The notes below the pieces were generated by a model, which was not told where the DNA came from, searched no databases, and saw only the letters and a program-made list of their open reading frames with translations. From positions 1-64,000 of the forward strand of contig BBDW01000006.1 in assembly GCA_001312505.1 (NCBI GenBank): DNA of 64,000 nucleotides. The letters run 5' to 3'. The translations under genes were made by a program, and so were the position numbers. The stretch is from Mediterraneibacter faecis JCM 15917 (lineage in GTDB: Bacteria; Bacillota; Clostridia; Lachnospirales; Lachnospiraceae). How positions within the stretch are numbered: position 1 is the first letter of the stretch; each line of letters starts with the position of its first letter. Positions 17,455-26,221 of this stretch are shown here, piece after piece.

Positions 17455-18462
17455 CTACCAGTCGGCTCCAAGGATTAATTGTGGAAAATTTGCTAAAAGT
17501 TCTAACTCGCCGTGCTGACTGTGTATTAAATCAATTTTGTCATCAAATAAATCAAGAAGCTGTTTTTCAAGAGCTTTTCCTTCTAAAGTCTGTTGCAGCC
17601 AAACGTAGACTCTTTCGCAGGTGAGATGAATGTTCGTGCAATAATCAACAAAAAGAGGACTGATTTCTAACATGATAGAACAAATCTCACTGTCGTAGAT
17701 TTGGATTTCCGGATAAATATACAGAGAGTAATATCGTTTCCAGGCATCAATATTTTCTTTATTTTTCATAAACGCACGGATTCTGTTTTTCATTTCTTCG
17801 GCATATTGCAAACAGCCGTCGTGATCTAAAGATGCTACATAGTTGATATGCTTGTCTTTCTTTTTGAAAAGTCTGTCAATGTCAGTAATGTCAAGTGTAT
17901 GAAGAAACTGACGAATCTTGCGACAGTTTTCATTATACTGAATGTTTGTAAGATGATTTAATTTCTGCCACAAAAATTCCTGGTACTCGGTCAACGGTGG
18001 TTCGGGAAGGAAATGAACCCACAAAATCCGGTTAACCTGAAGCTTATCATTTGCATCAAAAGAATCACTTTCCGGATAAGAGCATATTTCAGGAATATGG
18101 ATCTGAGTTCCTAAGGCATATAGTTTATCAATATCTGTGTTAACCGGAAGGCGTTCGAAAAGATCATTCATAGCAGATAAAATTCCTTCTAAACGTTCCT
18201 TTTCTTTATGGAGCTCTTTGATATGCTGATTTAAATATAGTCCGGTGCTGTCAGGCGTATTCATAATAGATCGGATCACGGAAATAGAAAGGCCGGCATT
18301 ACGAAACAGACGTATTAAAGATAGTCGCTTCACTTCTTCCTCTGAAAAATCATAATAACCGTTCTGAACATCAGAAGCAGGAGAAAGTAATCCTTCCTTA
18401 ATATAATAGTGAATATTTCTTTTTGTAAATCCGCTGATTTTACAGATTTCCTGCATTCTCAT
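17455..18462 (-). CDS. MerR family transcriptional regulator with long sensor domain
   Basis: The 335-aa protein has a MerR helix-turn-helix at the N terminus (MQEICKISGFTKRNIHYYIK then EGLLSP), a linker helix (about 75-110) and a 220-residue C-terminal domain that I do not recognise. That is much longer than metal-sensing MerR proteins, so it probably senses a larger molecule. ATG at 18462 follows AAGGAGG. It is divergent from the 1,156-aa enoate-reductase fusion, whose promoter has the 19-bp spacer that MerR proteins activate. Confidence 0.85.
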   Translation of the reverse strand: MRMQEICKISGFTKRNIHYYIKEGLLSPASDVQNGYYDFSEEEVKRLSLIRLFRNAGLSISVIRSIMNTPDSTGLYLNQHIKELHKEKERLEGILSAMNDLFERLPVNTDIDKLYALGTQIHIPEICSYPESDSFDANDKLQVNRILWVHFLPEPPLTEYQEFLWQKLNHLTNIQYNENCRKIRQFLHTLDITDIDRLFKKKDKHINYVASLDHDGCLQYAEEMKNRIRAFMKNKENIDAWKRYYSLYIYPEIQIYDSEICSIMLEISPLFVDYCTNIHLTCERVYVWLQQTLEGKALEKQLLDLFDDKIDLIHSQHGELELLANFPQLILGADW

Positions 18463-18517
18463 AACGTATCCTCCTTGTCACGTTATCTGTATAATTTCAG
18501 TATACTTATTCTAAAGC

Positions 18518-18533
18518 GTACAGTCAACTGTAC
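18518..18533. promoter_or_regulatory. palindrome GTACAGT-CA-ACTGTAC
   Basis: A perfect 7-bp inverted repeat lies between the divergent MerR and enoate-reductase genes. The core CTGTAC recurs inside the spacer of the promoter at 18642. Both are probable MerR binding sites. Confidence 0.6.
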
Positions 18534-18641
18534 AGAGGAAATGGCCCTGTTTTCCGATAAAAGATTTCTCATGGGGATTTTAACTAATGTAGTTTGGAAA
18601 AAAGTAAAAAGTAGGGCATGAAGTTTGGCAATAATGTGTCA

Positions 18642-18672
18642 TTGACGTTCATTCATCTGTACAGTGTAAACT
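18642..18672 (+). promoter_or_regulatory. MerR-type promoter with 19-bp spacer
   Basis: TTGACG (18642-18647) and TAAACT (18667-18672) are 19 bases apart, the over-long spacing typical of MerR-activated promoters. The spacer contains the palindrome CTGTACAG. It drives the fusion gene at 18750. Confidence 0.65.
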
Positions 18673-18749
18673 ATAGGTAACGCAAAACTCGTAGCAAGAA
18701 TGATGGAGCATTCTTGGAAAATGAAATAAGAAAAAGGAGGCTGATTTTT

Positions 18750-21700
18750 GTGTTTGAGAAGTTATTTAGTCCTATAAAAATAAAAGATATGGAATTAAAG
18801 AACCGTATTATTCTTCCGGCTATGGGAACGAAATTTTCAGGTGACGGAAGTGAAGTTACAGACAAACTGATCGATTATCATGTGGCTCGTGTAAAAGGTG
18901 GAAGCGGATTAAACATTGTCGAAGTTACAAGTGTTTACACACCAGCAGCACCAAAACGTTTCTTATCCCTTAGTGAAGACGAGTATATTCCGGGTATGAA
19001 AAGATTAACAGATGCAATCCATGCAGAAGGTGGTAAGGCCGGCGTTCAGTTGTGGCTTGGAGCTCTGGCAGTTTCTTCTGACCGTGCAGCGCAGATCATT
19101 ATCCCAAGTGATATGCCGATCAGTGCAGAAATCACAATTCCGGGAATGCCTAAAGAATTGATTCCGGTTGTAGTAGATGCCTATGGAAAGGCTGCAAACC
19201 GCGCAGTTCAGGCAGGATATGACTGTATTGAATTCCATTGTGCACATACCTACCTGCCACACTCTTTCTTGTCCGGTGGAATTAACAGACGAACAGATGA
19301 GTATGGCGGATCTTTTGAAAACCGTGCAAAATTCCCATTAGAGTGTATTCGTGCAATCCGTGCTAATATGCCGGAGGGTATGCCATTGTTAATGAGAATC
19401 GATGCACATGATGATTATCTTGAAGGTGGACTTACAATCGAAGAAGTAATCAAATTCTGTAAACTTGCACAGGAAGCAGGTGTTGACGTTCTGGATGTTT
19501 CCAGAGGAAATATTTTGTCAAATGGATTGAAATTCGAAGTTCCTCCTGTAGATCTTCCACAGGGATTTAATGTTGACAATGCAGCTAAAATCCGCGAGGA
19601 AACAGGAATGTTGACAATCGGAGTTGGACGAATTAATACACCTGAACTTGCAGAAAAGATTCTGGAAGAAGACAAAGTAGATATGGTTGTTATGGGACGT
19701 GCACAGCTTGCAGACCCTGACTTCTGTAAGAAGGCAGAAGCAGGGCAGACAGACGATATTGATTATTGTATCGGATGCAATCAGGGCTGTTATGACGGAT
19801 TTGAAAATATGGATATGGAATGTATTACCTGTCTTCGTAACCCGGCTCTTGGACGCGAAAAAGAATGTGAGATCCATCTGACAGAAAAACCAGAGACAGT
19901 ACTTGTAGCCGGTGGAGGTATTGCAGGACTGGAAGCTGCAATTATCCTGAAGAAGAGAGGACATGATCCGATTCTCTGCGAAGCGACAGACACACTTGGT
20001 GGTCAGTTCTTAACAGCAGGTGAGGCACCGCGTAAGAAAGAAATGAAAGCGGCGGCAATCTCAATGGCTAAGAAGGCGGAACGACTGGGCGTTGATATTC
20101 GTATGAATACAAAAGTTACACCGGAAATGATTGAAGAAATCAAACCTCATACTGTTATGAACGCAATCGGTGCAGAGTCAATCATTCCTCCGATTCCGGG
20201 CGTAGATAAGGCATTTGTAAAAGATTCTCATGATGTATTAGACGGTAAAGCAGAAGCTACAGGAAATGTTGTTGTGATCGGTGGCGGTATGGTCGGCATG
20301 GAAACAGCAGAATATCTGGCAGAAAAGGGAGCGAAAGTAAGCGTTCTCGAAATGCTTCCGGATATCTGTTCTGATATGGGAACAACAAGAAAAATATGTA
20401 TGGGTGAAGAAATCCAGAAATCCGGCATTATCCCGGTTACATCCATAAAAGTAACTGAAATCGGTGACAATGTTGTGATCGGCGAAAAAGACGGAGAAAA
20501 AGTTGAATTCCCATGTGATACGGCAGTACTTGCAATCGGTGCTAAGAAACGTGACGGAAGTGCTCTTGCAGAGACATGTTATAAAAACGGAATCGGCTAC
20601 TTTGAGATCGGTGATGCAGCAATGGCAAGACGTGCAATTAATGCAACCAGAGAAGCAATGGATGCAGCACTTACATTTGACCGTGAAGATGTGCACAGAG
20701 ATGTATCAAAACCGAAAAAACTTGTTTTCATAACAGGTGCGAGCGGAATGATGGGAGGCCAGACACTGAAACAGTTGCTGGCAAGACCAAACAGATTCAA
20801 AGTACGTGCGCTGCTCAGACCATCCGATAAGAATCGTGTATTTGCAAAGAAACATATGTGTCCTGCACTTGAAGTTGTATGGGGGGGAGACATGTCAGAT
20901 TACGACACAATCAAAAAATGCGTAGATGGTTGTGATTATGTATTACATATTGGCGCAATGGTATCTCCGGCAGCGGATAAATATCCGGAAGAGACATTGT
21001 ATACAAATATCGGATCAACATTAAATATCATAAAAGCAATTAAAGAGCAGCCAGATCCGGATAAAGTTCATTTGGCATATGTCGGAACAGTTGCTATGAC
21101 AGGAAGCAGACTGGAACCGGTACATTTTGGTAGAGTTGGAGATCCGATGAACCCGTCTATTCACGATTACTATGCATTGTCAAAAGTATTTACTGAGGCA
21201 GCATTGTATGATTGCGGATTAAAATACTGGGTATCCATTCGCCAGACTGGTCAGCATCCAAGTGCAGAGACGGCAGCTCAGGAACCAATCATGTTCCATC
21301 AGCCACCGAACAATGTATTGGAGTGGAGCACACAGATTGAGTCTGGTATCTGTATGGCAAACTTATGTGAAGACTGGGTAGATGAAAGCTTTTGGAGAAA
21401 AGCATATAACTTAAGTAGTGGAAAAGAATTCCGTAAGACTACATGGGAATTCATGAATCTTAATCTGAATCCGATGGGTTATAATTTTGAAGATATTTAT
21501 GAACCACAGCAGATGGCAAGATTTAACTTCCATGGACAGTACTATACAGATGCAGATGTTTTGGAAAATTATCTCCACTTCCGCTGCATTTCCGGAAAAG
21601 AGTATTGGGAAAAAGTTGAAAACACAGCAAGACGTCTTTTCAAGAACCCAATGGTTGCGGCAATGCTTCCGAATATTGAGCAGTTAAAGGAAAAAAATAA

Positions 21701-22217
21701 AGCGATAGCTTCAAAAGAAATGGGACCAAGATGGGCAGAAGAAAATAATAAAACCGAATGGATTCAGGCATTCTACGGATCTTTGGAAGAAAAACACAAA
21801 TTGATCGGAACAAAATTCGAACTTCATCGTCCAAGCGAAGAAGAAACATTCCTTGATCACGGATATGATGAAAGCAAAGATCTTGAGAATCTGACAGCTG
21901 AAGATCTGCAGAAAGCGGCAGAATTCAGAGGAGGCGAGTATCTTGGCGGAGAAATCGAAGATATCTATACTCCTGTAAAATGGAAGTGTGCGTTCGGACA
22001 CGAATTTGATTTATCTGTAAATGCGGCTCTTCAGGGAGGACACTGGTGTCCAGAATGTATGAAGAAGAGTTGGGCTTATCCAAAGATTGCAAGAAAGAAC
22101 CCATTCTATGCACAGGTATGGGATCCACAGCACAGTAAAGATGAGACTTACGAAATTCCAATGAGATTCAGCGCATATGAGATTCGTGAAGAATTGAAGA
22201 AAAAACTTGATTTATAA
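18750..22217 (+). CDS. fusion: BaiCD/BaiH-like enoate reductase + NAD epimerase-like + zinc ribbon
   Basis: GTG at 18750 follows AAAAAGGAGG; an upstream in-frame ATG has no such site. The 1,155-residue product has five parts. (1) An FMN-binding old-yellow-enzyme barrel (LFSPIKIKDMELKNRIILPA; HCAHTYL with the usual active-site Tyr; RRTDEYGGSFENR). (2) 4Fe-4S cysteines CIGCNQGC...CITC near 338-360. (3) FAD and NAD(P) motifs GGGIAGLEAA near 384 and VVIGGGMVGMETAEYLAEKG near 508. Parts 1-3 equal a 2-enoate reductase of the BaiCD/BaiH/FldZ type. (4) From about 657 an extended SDR/epimerase-like domain with TGASGMMGG and YYALSK. (5) Near 1077-1105 a zinc ribbon (WKCAFGHEF...HWCPEC). The likely role is reduction of a ring or enoate double bond coupled to a carbonyl or hydroxyl step. 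The substrate is unknown. One glycine at 20881-20887 is probably spurious. Confidence 0.83.
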   Translation: MFEKLFSPIKIKDMELKNRIILPAMGTKFSGDGSEVTDKLIDYHVARVKGGSGLNIVEVTSVYTPAAPKRFLSLSEDEYIPGMKRLTDAIHAEGGKAGVQLWLGALAVSSDRAAQIIIPSDMPISAEITIPGMPKELIPVVVDAYGKAANRAVQAGYDCIEFHCAHTYLPHSFLSGGINRRTDEYGGSFENRAKFPLECIRAIRANMPEGMPLLMRIDAHDDYLEGGLTIEEVIKFCKLAQEAGVDVLDVSRGNILSNGLKFEVPPVDLPQGFNVDNAAKIREETGMLTIGVGRINTPELAEKILEEDKVDMVVMGRAQLADPDFCKKAEAGQTDDIDYCIGCNQGCYDGFENMDMECITCLRNPALGREKECEIHLTEKPETVLVAGGGIAGLEAAIILKKRGHDPILCEATDTLGGQFLTAGEAPRKKEMKAAAISMAKKAERLGVDIRMNTKVTPEMIEEIKPHTVMNAIGAESIIPPIPGVDKAFVKDSHDVLDGKAEATGNVVVIGGGMVGMETAEYLAEKGAKVSVLEMLPDICSDMGTTRKICMGEEIQKSGIIPVTSIKVTEIGDNVVIGEKDGEKVEFPCDTAVLAIGAKKRDGSALAETCYKNGIGYFEIGDAAMARRAINATREAMDAALTFDREDVHRDVSKPKKLVFITGASGMMGGQTLKQLLARPNRFKVRALLRPSDKNRVFAKKHMCPALEVVWGGDMSDYDTIKKCVDGCDYVLHIGAMVSPAADKYPEETLYTNIGSTLNIIKAIKEQPDPDKVHLAYVGTVAMTGSRLEPVHFGRVGDPMNPSIHDYYALSKVFTEAALYDCGLKYWVSIRQTGQHPSAETAAQEPIMFHQPPNNVLEWSTQIESGICMANLCEDWVDESFWRKAYNLSSGKEFRKTTWEFMNLNLNPMGYNFEDIYEPQQMARFNFHGQYYTDADVLENYLHFRCISGKEYWEKVENTARRLFKNPMVAAMLPNIEQLKEKNKAIASKEMGPRWAEENNKTEWIQAFYGSLEEKHKLIGTKFELHRPSEEETFLDHGYDESKDLENLTAEDLQKAAEFRGGEYLGGEIEDIYTPVKWKCAFGHEFDLSVNAALQGGHWCPECMKKSWAYPKIARKNPFYAQVWDPQHSKDETYEIPMRFSAYEIREELKKKLDL

Positions 22218-22241
22218 ACACAATAATAATCTTTTCTGATG

Positions 22242-22268
22242 AAAGGGCTGTCGTATGACAGCTCTTTT
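22242..22268 (+). terminator. terminator of the fusion gene
   Basis: AAAGGGCTGTC pairs with GACAGCTCTTTT around GTAT. Confidence 0.8.
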
Positions 22269-22329
22269 AATTTACGCGGGCAACGAGCCAAAGTCCGTGC
22301 TTGCACGAGACCTTGGCGACTGCCGCGAT

Positions 22330-22365
22330 AACTTGAGAAACTCGCGGAGCGTGTTTCTCATAGTT
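22330..22365. repeat. hairpin repeat shared with 11570-11592
   Basis: AACTTGAGAAACTCGC pairs imperfectly with GCGTGTTTCTCATAGTT. The right arm recurs inverted at 11570-11592 (22 of 23 bases). Upstream, CGCGGGCA/TGCCGCG forms another pair. It may be a small dispersed hairpin repeat. Confidence 0.5.
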
Positions 22366-22388
22366 GGTAAGAGCATTAGGGAAGAATA

Positions 22389-23051
22389 TTATGCAATATG
22401 ACAGAAAGAAGAGTCCATCCCTTTTTCAAGCAATCCACTTTCAGTAATTGTTTTATAAACAGCATCCGCAAGTGCTGCATGACCGGATTCATCCAGATGT
22501 TCCCGGTCAATTTCACTTGGAAGAGCGATTTTTGAAGCGTCCAGAAAACCGGCGTGATAATGAGTGGCAACTTTCCGATATTCCTGTGCAAGCTGTCTGG
22601 AAACCTGTTCAGACGCAAGATCGAATTCAGGATCAAAGCCGTCATCTCCGACTCCATTGCCAAGATGGATCGGAGAGATGATCAAGAGTTCAAAGGGCTG
22701 AGGACTATATTTCTTCGCTTTTTCAATAACCTGAATCAATCCTTTGGCAATCGTTTTGGAAGAAGCGTTAAAGCGCGTTTTACAGTCATTTGTTCCTAAC
22801 ATGAGAACCAGAAGATCTATAGGATTGTGAGTCTCTATTGTGATTCCAATCTGGTCTAATCCGCGGCGGCCTTCGCGAAAAGCGTCCGAAAAAATAGTTG
22901 TGCGGCCGCACAATCCTTCTTCGATAATGCGATGTCCGTTGCCGAATTTCTTCTGAAGCAGGCAGGTCCATCTTGTTTTTTCATCAAAGCGTCCGGTTCC
23001 ATCCGGGCGGTATCCGTAAGTATTCGAATCTCCAAAGCATAAGATATTCAT
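22389..23051 (-). CDS. SGNH/GDSL-family hydrolase
   Basis: The roughly 220-aa protein begins MNILCFGDSNTYGYRPDG, the block I motif of SGNH esterases. Block III is GTNDCK and block V is DREHLDESGHAAL, so the Ser, Asp and His of the triad are present. There is no signal peptide. It resembles cytoplasmic arylesterase/acyl-CoA thioesterase-like clostridial members. The start at 23051 follows GAGGA; an in-frame ATG 15 bases upstream is less well placed. Confidence 0.85.
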   Translation of the reverse strand: MNILCFGDSNTYGYRPDGTGRFDEKTRWTCLLQKKFGNGHRIIEEGLCGRTTIFSDAFREGRRGLDQIGITIETHNPIDLLVLMLGTNDCKTRFNASSKTIAKGLIQVIEKAKKYSPQPFELLIISPIHLGNGVGDDGFDPEFDLASEQVSRQLAQEYRKVATHYHAGFLDASKIALPSEIDREHLDESGHAALADAVYKTITESGLLEKGMDSSFCHIA

Positions 23052-23204
23052 AAGCAAATTCCTCACTCAAACAAAATAACATATTAAACAGGTATGAAAA
23101 GTATGATAAAGCATTTCAATGAGAAAGTCAATAGAAAAACCAAATAAACATATAAAAATAGTAGGAAAATAGAAGACGATAGGGGAATGCTCGGGTTATT
23201 GTTC

Positions 23205-23313
23205 GTTACTGTTCACTCCGTTCACAGTAACGTAGCCAAAATTCATTCCAAATTGCCTGCGGCAATGGAATTTGGGCTTGTATGTCTCGGGATAGTGGTA
23301 TGTGAACAGTAAC
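23205..23313. repeat. family B MITE-like element (109 bp)
   Basis: Ends GTTACTGTTCAC and GTGAACAGTAAC form a perfect 12-bp inverted repeat, flanked by the exact 8-bp direct repeat TATTGTTC (23197-23204 and 23314-23321). The interior differs from the 13693 copy but also folds into hairpins. It lies in the otherwise empty stretch 23052-23469 upstream of a lipoprotein gene. Confidence 0.85.
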
Positions 23314-23469
23314 TATTGTTCAGTAGTGAGATGTCACAGGCAGGAAGTAAGCATTGTTTTTGAGAAAATAATTTTGTATAATGAAGTGCAAAGCTGGTTA
23401 CGATAAGAGATAGTAGCAAGAATGTCGAGGCATTCTTGAATATACGACTTGGGAAGTGAAAGACAAACT

Positions 23470-24966
23470 ATGAAATGTAAATGGATAAAGAAGTTAACAG
23501 CAGGAATTATATTTCTTGCGGCAGTTGGAAGTCTGAGTGGCTGTCAGAAAGCAGCGACATCGGAGAATCTGTTCCGCGATATTGAGGTTAATATGACATC
23601 GGTAGAATCGGCAGAAGAGAATCAGATCGTAAAACTGCAGATGGGTAATGGCAACAGTGCAATCAGCCAGGAGAGCAATCTGGATATCGAGATGACACGG
23701 GATCCGGCAGCAGTACACAGAAAAGGTCAGCAGAAGACGAATATGGCCGGAACGAAAGAGACACAGGAGATGGAATCTTATCAGGTGGAAGAAGACGGGA
23801 AGACTGTGATCTACAGTGGAACGGATGAAGCCTGGGAGAAGAACGCTGTTGAGGAGAAAGAGACATCTTCACAGCAGACGGTATTGTTCGATGGACTTCA
23901 GAATCTGTCCGGAGCATTCAACGTTTCACAGGATCTTGCGACCGTGAATAAGGAAGAGTGCTTTGAGCTGACAGGAACGATCAGTGGAACACAGTTCCAG
24001 GAGACATTTGCAGATACGCTGAAAGCTTTACTCGGAGAAGATTCCTCTGATCTGTCAGGCTGGAATCTACAGGCTTCCGAGGATGAGGAAAACAACGAGG
24101 AGCTTCAGCAGAAATTGAACAACGTAAAAGTGGACTGTGTGATTGATATTTATAGAAGTAATATACTTCCGGCAAAGATTACCTTTGATCTGACAGATTA
24201 TTTGAAGGCAGCAGGAGAAGAGAATGCACAGGTGACATCCTATACACTGGAAGTGACATTTGTGTCCTATAATGATACAAAGAAGATTAAAGTGCCAAAG
24301 GCTGTAAAGGAATCTGCGAAGGATAACGGTGAGGACGAAGCGGAGAATAATACAGATGAAATGCTGGAAGAAGAGAATCAGGAAGCAGCGGCAGAAGCAG
24401 AAGCCGCTAAGGGAATCCAGTCGGATATAGAAGGTGCCGCACCACAAAGTGAAGAACTTGGAGCAAGCTGGAATTCTTATACCGTTCAGATTAACGGTAA
24501 AGGACTGACGCTTCCGTGTACAATCGCAGACCTGGAAAGCACTGGACTTACGCTGGATGAAAAAAGCCTTCCGCAGGAGTATGAGATTGAAGCAGGAGAT
24601 TATCAGAATGCCTGGTTTAAAGATGCTTCCAAGAATACGATCATGGTGGATCTGATCAATACAGGGAATGCTGTAAAAGAAGCGAAGGATTGTCTGGTCG
24701 GAGGAATCTATGTGGAACAGTATTCACTGAGAAACGAAGACTTGACAGTAATATTCCCGGGAGGAATCCAGTTAGGAACGGCAATTGATGTCGTTCAGGC
24801 AGCATATGGAGAAGCATCCCAACATACAGAATCCGAGCTTGTAAATGTATATAACTGGTATGAAGACGGAAGTTTTTATAATAGTTGCGAGATCGATACG
24901 AACAGCACGGATGGAACAGTGAGCATGATGGGAATCAGCAGGTTCGAAGTGAAAAAAGGTGAGTAA
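23470..24966 (+). CDS. secreted lipoprotein of unknown function
   Basis: The 498-aa precursor starts MKCKWIKKLTAGIIFLAAVG with lipobox LSGC. The N-terminal half (about 35-290) is rich in beta-strand-like segments, as in LolA/LppX-type (DUF6612-like) lipid-binding lipoproteins. An acidic linker follows (about 295-320, many Glu and Ala). The C-terminal part contains LGTAIDVVQAAYGE, reminiscent of SmpA/BLIP-like folds. The fold assignments are by appearance only. ATG 23470 is chosen over an upstream in-frame TTG because it puts the basic residues and lipobox at the usual distance. Confidence 0.7.
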   Translation: MKCKWIKKLTAGIIFLAAVGSLSGCQKAATSENLFRDIEVNMTSVESAEENQIVKLQMGNGNSAISQESNLDIEMTRDPAAVHRKGQQKTNMAGTKETQEMESYQVEEDGKTVIYSGTDEAWEKNAVEEKETSSQQTVLFDGLQNLSGAFNVSQDLATVNKEECFELTGTISGTQFQETFADTLKALLGEDSSDLSGWNLQASEDEENNEELQQKLNNVKVDCVIDIYRSNILPAKITFDLTDYLKAAGEENAQVTSYTLEVTFVSYNDTKKIKVPKAVKESAKDNGEDEAENNTDEMLEEENQEAAAEAEAAKGIQSDIEGAAPQSEELGASWNSYTVQINGKGLTLPCTIADLESTGLTLDEKSLPQEYEIEAGDYQNAWFKDASKNTIMVDLINTGNAVKEAKDCLVGGIYVEQYSLRNEDLTVIFPGGIQLGTAIDVVQAAYGEASQHTESELVNVYNWYEDGSFYNSCEIDTNSTDGTVSMMGISRFEVKKGE

Positions 24967-25081
24967 CTGTTACATTCTTGAATTGTGATGAAAAAAATAA
25001 AAGAAAATTTGTAAAAACACTTGCATTCCACAAAAACATATGATATTATATAAAACGGTCACGCGAGAAAGTGATCGTTGA

Positions 25082-25156
25082 GGCCCCGTGGTCAAGCGGT
25101 TAAGACATCGCCCTTTCACGGCGGTAACACGGGTTCGATTCCCGTCGGGGGGGTCA
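25082..25156 (+). tRNA. tRNA-Glu (TTC anticodon)
   Basis: All arms are visible: acceptor GGCCCCG, anticodon loop CTTTCAC (TTC), T-loop TTCGATT. The 3' acceptor strand should be CGGGGTC to pair with the 5' strand but reads with seven Gs (25147-25153). Three extra Gs would destroy the acceptor stem, so this is a clear sign of tract error, not biology. Confidence 0.93.
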
Positions 25157-25198
25157 TTTTACAGAAAGCATTGCTGGCTGTAATAAAATTTAAGATAT

Positions 25199-25270
25199 GG
25201 CGCAGTAGCCAAGCGGTAAGGCGTGGGTCTGCAACACCCTGATTCACCGGTTCAAATCCGGTCTGCGCCT
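25199..25270 (+). tRNA. tRNA-Cys (GCA anticodon)
   Basis: A normal cloverleaf: acceptor GGCGCAG/CTGCGCC, anticodon loop CTGCAAC (GCA), T-loop TTCAAAT. It follows tRNA-Glu by 42 bases in the same orientation. Confidence 0.95.
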
Positions 25271-25338
25271 CTTAGAAAGTCTGGAAATGATTGTTTCCGG
25301 ACTTTTTTCTTTATGTGAAAATAAGTATTAGATACAAC

Positions 25339-25393
25339 AAAATCCCCCCCCATGAGAAGAAGTAAAGGTTCTGTCTTCCCATGGGGGGATTTT
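25339..25393. terminator. bidirectional terminator with unequal G/C tracts
   Basis: AAAATCCCC..CATG pairs with CATGG..GGATTTT. The left arm has eight Cs and the right arm six Gs, so at least one tract is over-long. It lies between the tRNAs and the convergent ECF transporter gene. Confidence 0.7.
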
Positions 25394-25433
25394 GCGTGCA
25401 ATATTATAGGGCTTATCAGTTAATAAACAAAAC

Positions 25434-25970
25434 TTATGAATTCGCAAGTGCTGTCTGTTTTACATCCGGAATTGCAATCAAAATCGGATAAAGTACAGCA
25501 GAAAGGATCAGTCCACCGATTCCCTGGACCAGGTTCGCCGGAACGCTTGCGAATGCGCCGGCTCCGTAGATAAAGTACTCGCACAGGCAGTAACCGCCGG
25601 CAACGAGAATGATATCAGCAACACCGCCGAGGATGACTGCTATGTAACGGCTCTTGGAATTCTTACCTACTTTACGGTAAAGAAGGGCGGAGCAAAGGGA
25701 TACCAGTCCTTTGATCACAAATGTGATCGGAACATAGACAAAATATCCTCCGAGCAGGTCTGCCATAGCAGATCCGATACCGCCTGCGAGGAATCCCCAT
25801 GCAGGTCCGAGAACAACACCAGCAAGGATAACAATCGCATCACCCGGGTGAATATATCCGCTTGTTCCGGGAGTAGGAATCTTGATTGACATCGTAGCAA
25901 CACAGGCAAGCGCTGCGAACAGTGCAGCCATGACAAGTTTCTTTAATGTTACTGTTGACTTAGAATTCAT
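25434..25970 (-). CDS. ECF transporter S component
   Basis: The 178-aa integral membrane protein has six hydrophobic segments. It shows the S-component pattern SGYIHPGDAIVILAGVVLGP followed by GFLAGGIGSAMADLLGGY. It should bind a vitamin-type substrate and work with a shared EcfAAT module located elsewhere. The motif fits the hydroxymethylpyrimidine/pyridoxine-type group best, but the substrate cannot be read from sequence. The 250-base region upstream shows a small AAGTGG/CCACTT hairpin but no riboswitch I can name. Confidence 0.82.
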   Translation of the reverse strand: MNSKSTVTLKKLVMAALFAALACVATMSIKIPTPGTSGYIHPGDAIVILAGVVLGPAWGFLAGGIGSAMADLLGGYFVYVPITFVIKGLVSLCSALLYRKVGKNSKSRYIAVILGGVADIILVAGGYCLCEYFIYGAGAFASVPANLVQGIGGLILSAVLYPILIAIPDVKQTALANS

Positions 25971-26221
25971 AACAAAAACCTCTTTCCTTTAAGATTTATC
26001 ATACTATACAACAGAAGTGGACTATAAAAAAGAGCCACTTTTACAAAAATAAACCATACCAGTTTTAAACGAAAAATAAATTTATAAAATCTTAAGAAAT
26101 GTAGAGAGTATGCTTTAAGATGTTGATGAAATAATAAAAAAGATTTAAATCAGAACCGTTTGTACCTGTATAGATACGTTGCCAGGGAACACAGTTCACA
26201 AAAGAAGGAGAACTACAAAAG

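Noticed and set aside
18750-22217. A bile-acid 7-dehydroxylation (bai) operon
   Set aside because: The reductase part is BaiCD/BaiH-like, but no other bai genes (CoA ligase, dehydratase, CoA transferase, transporter) flank it.
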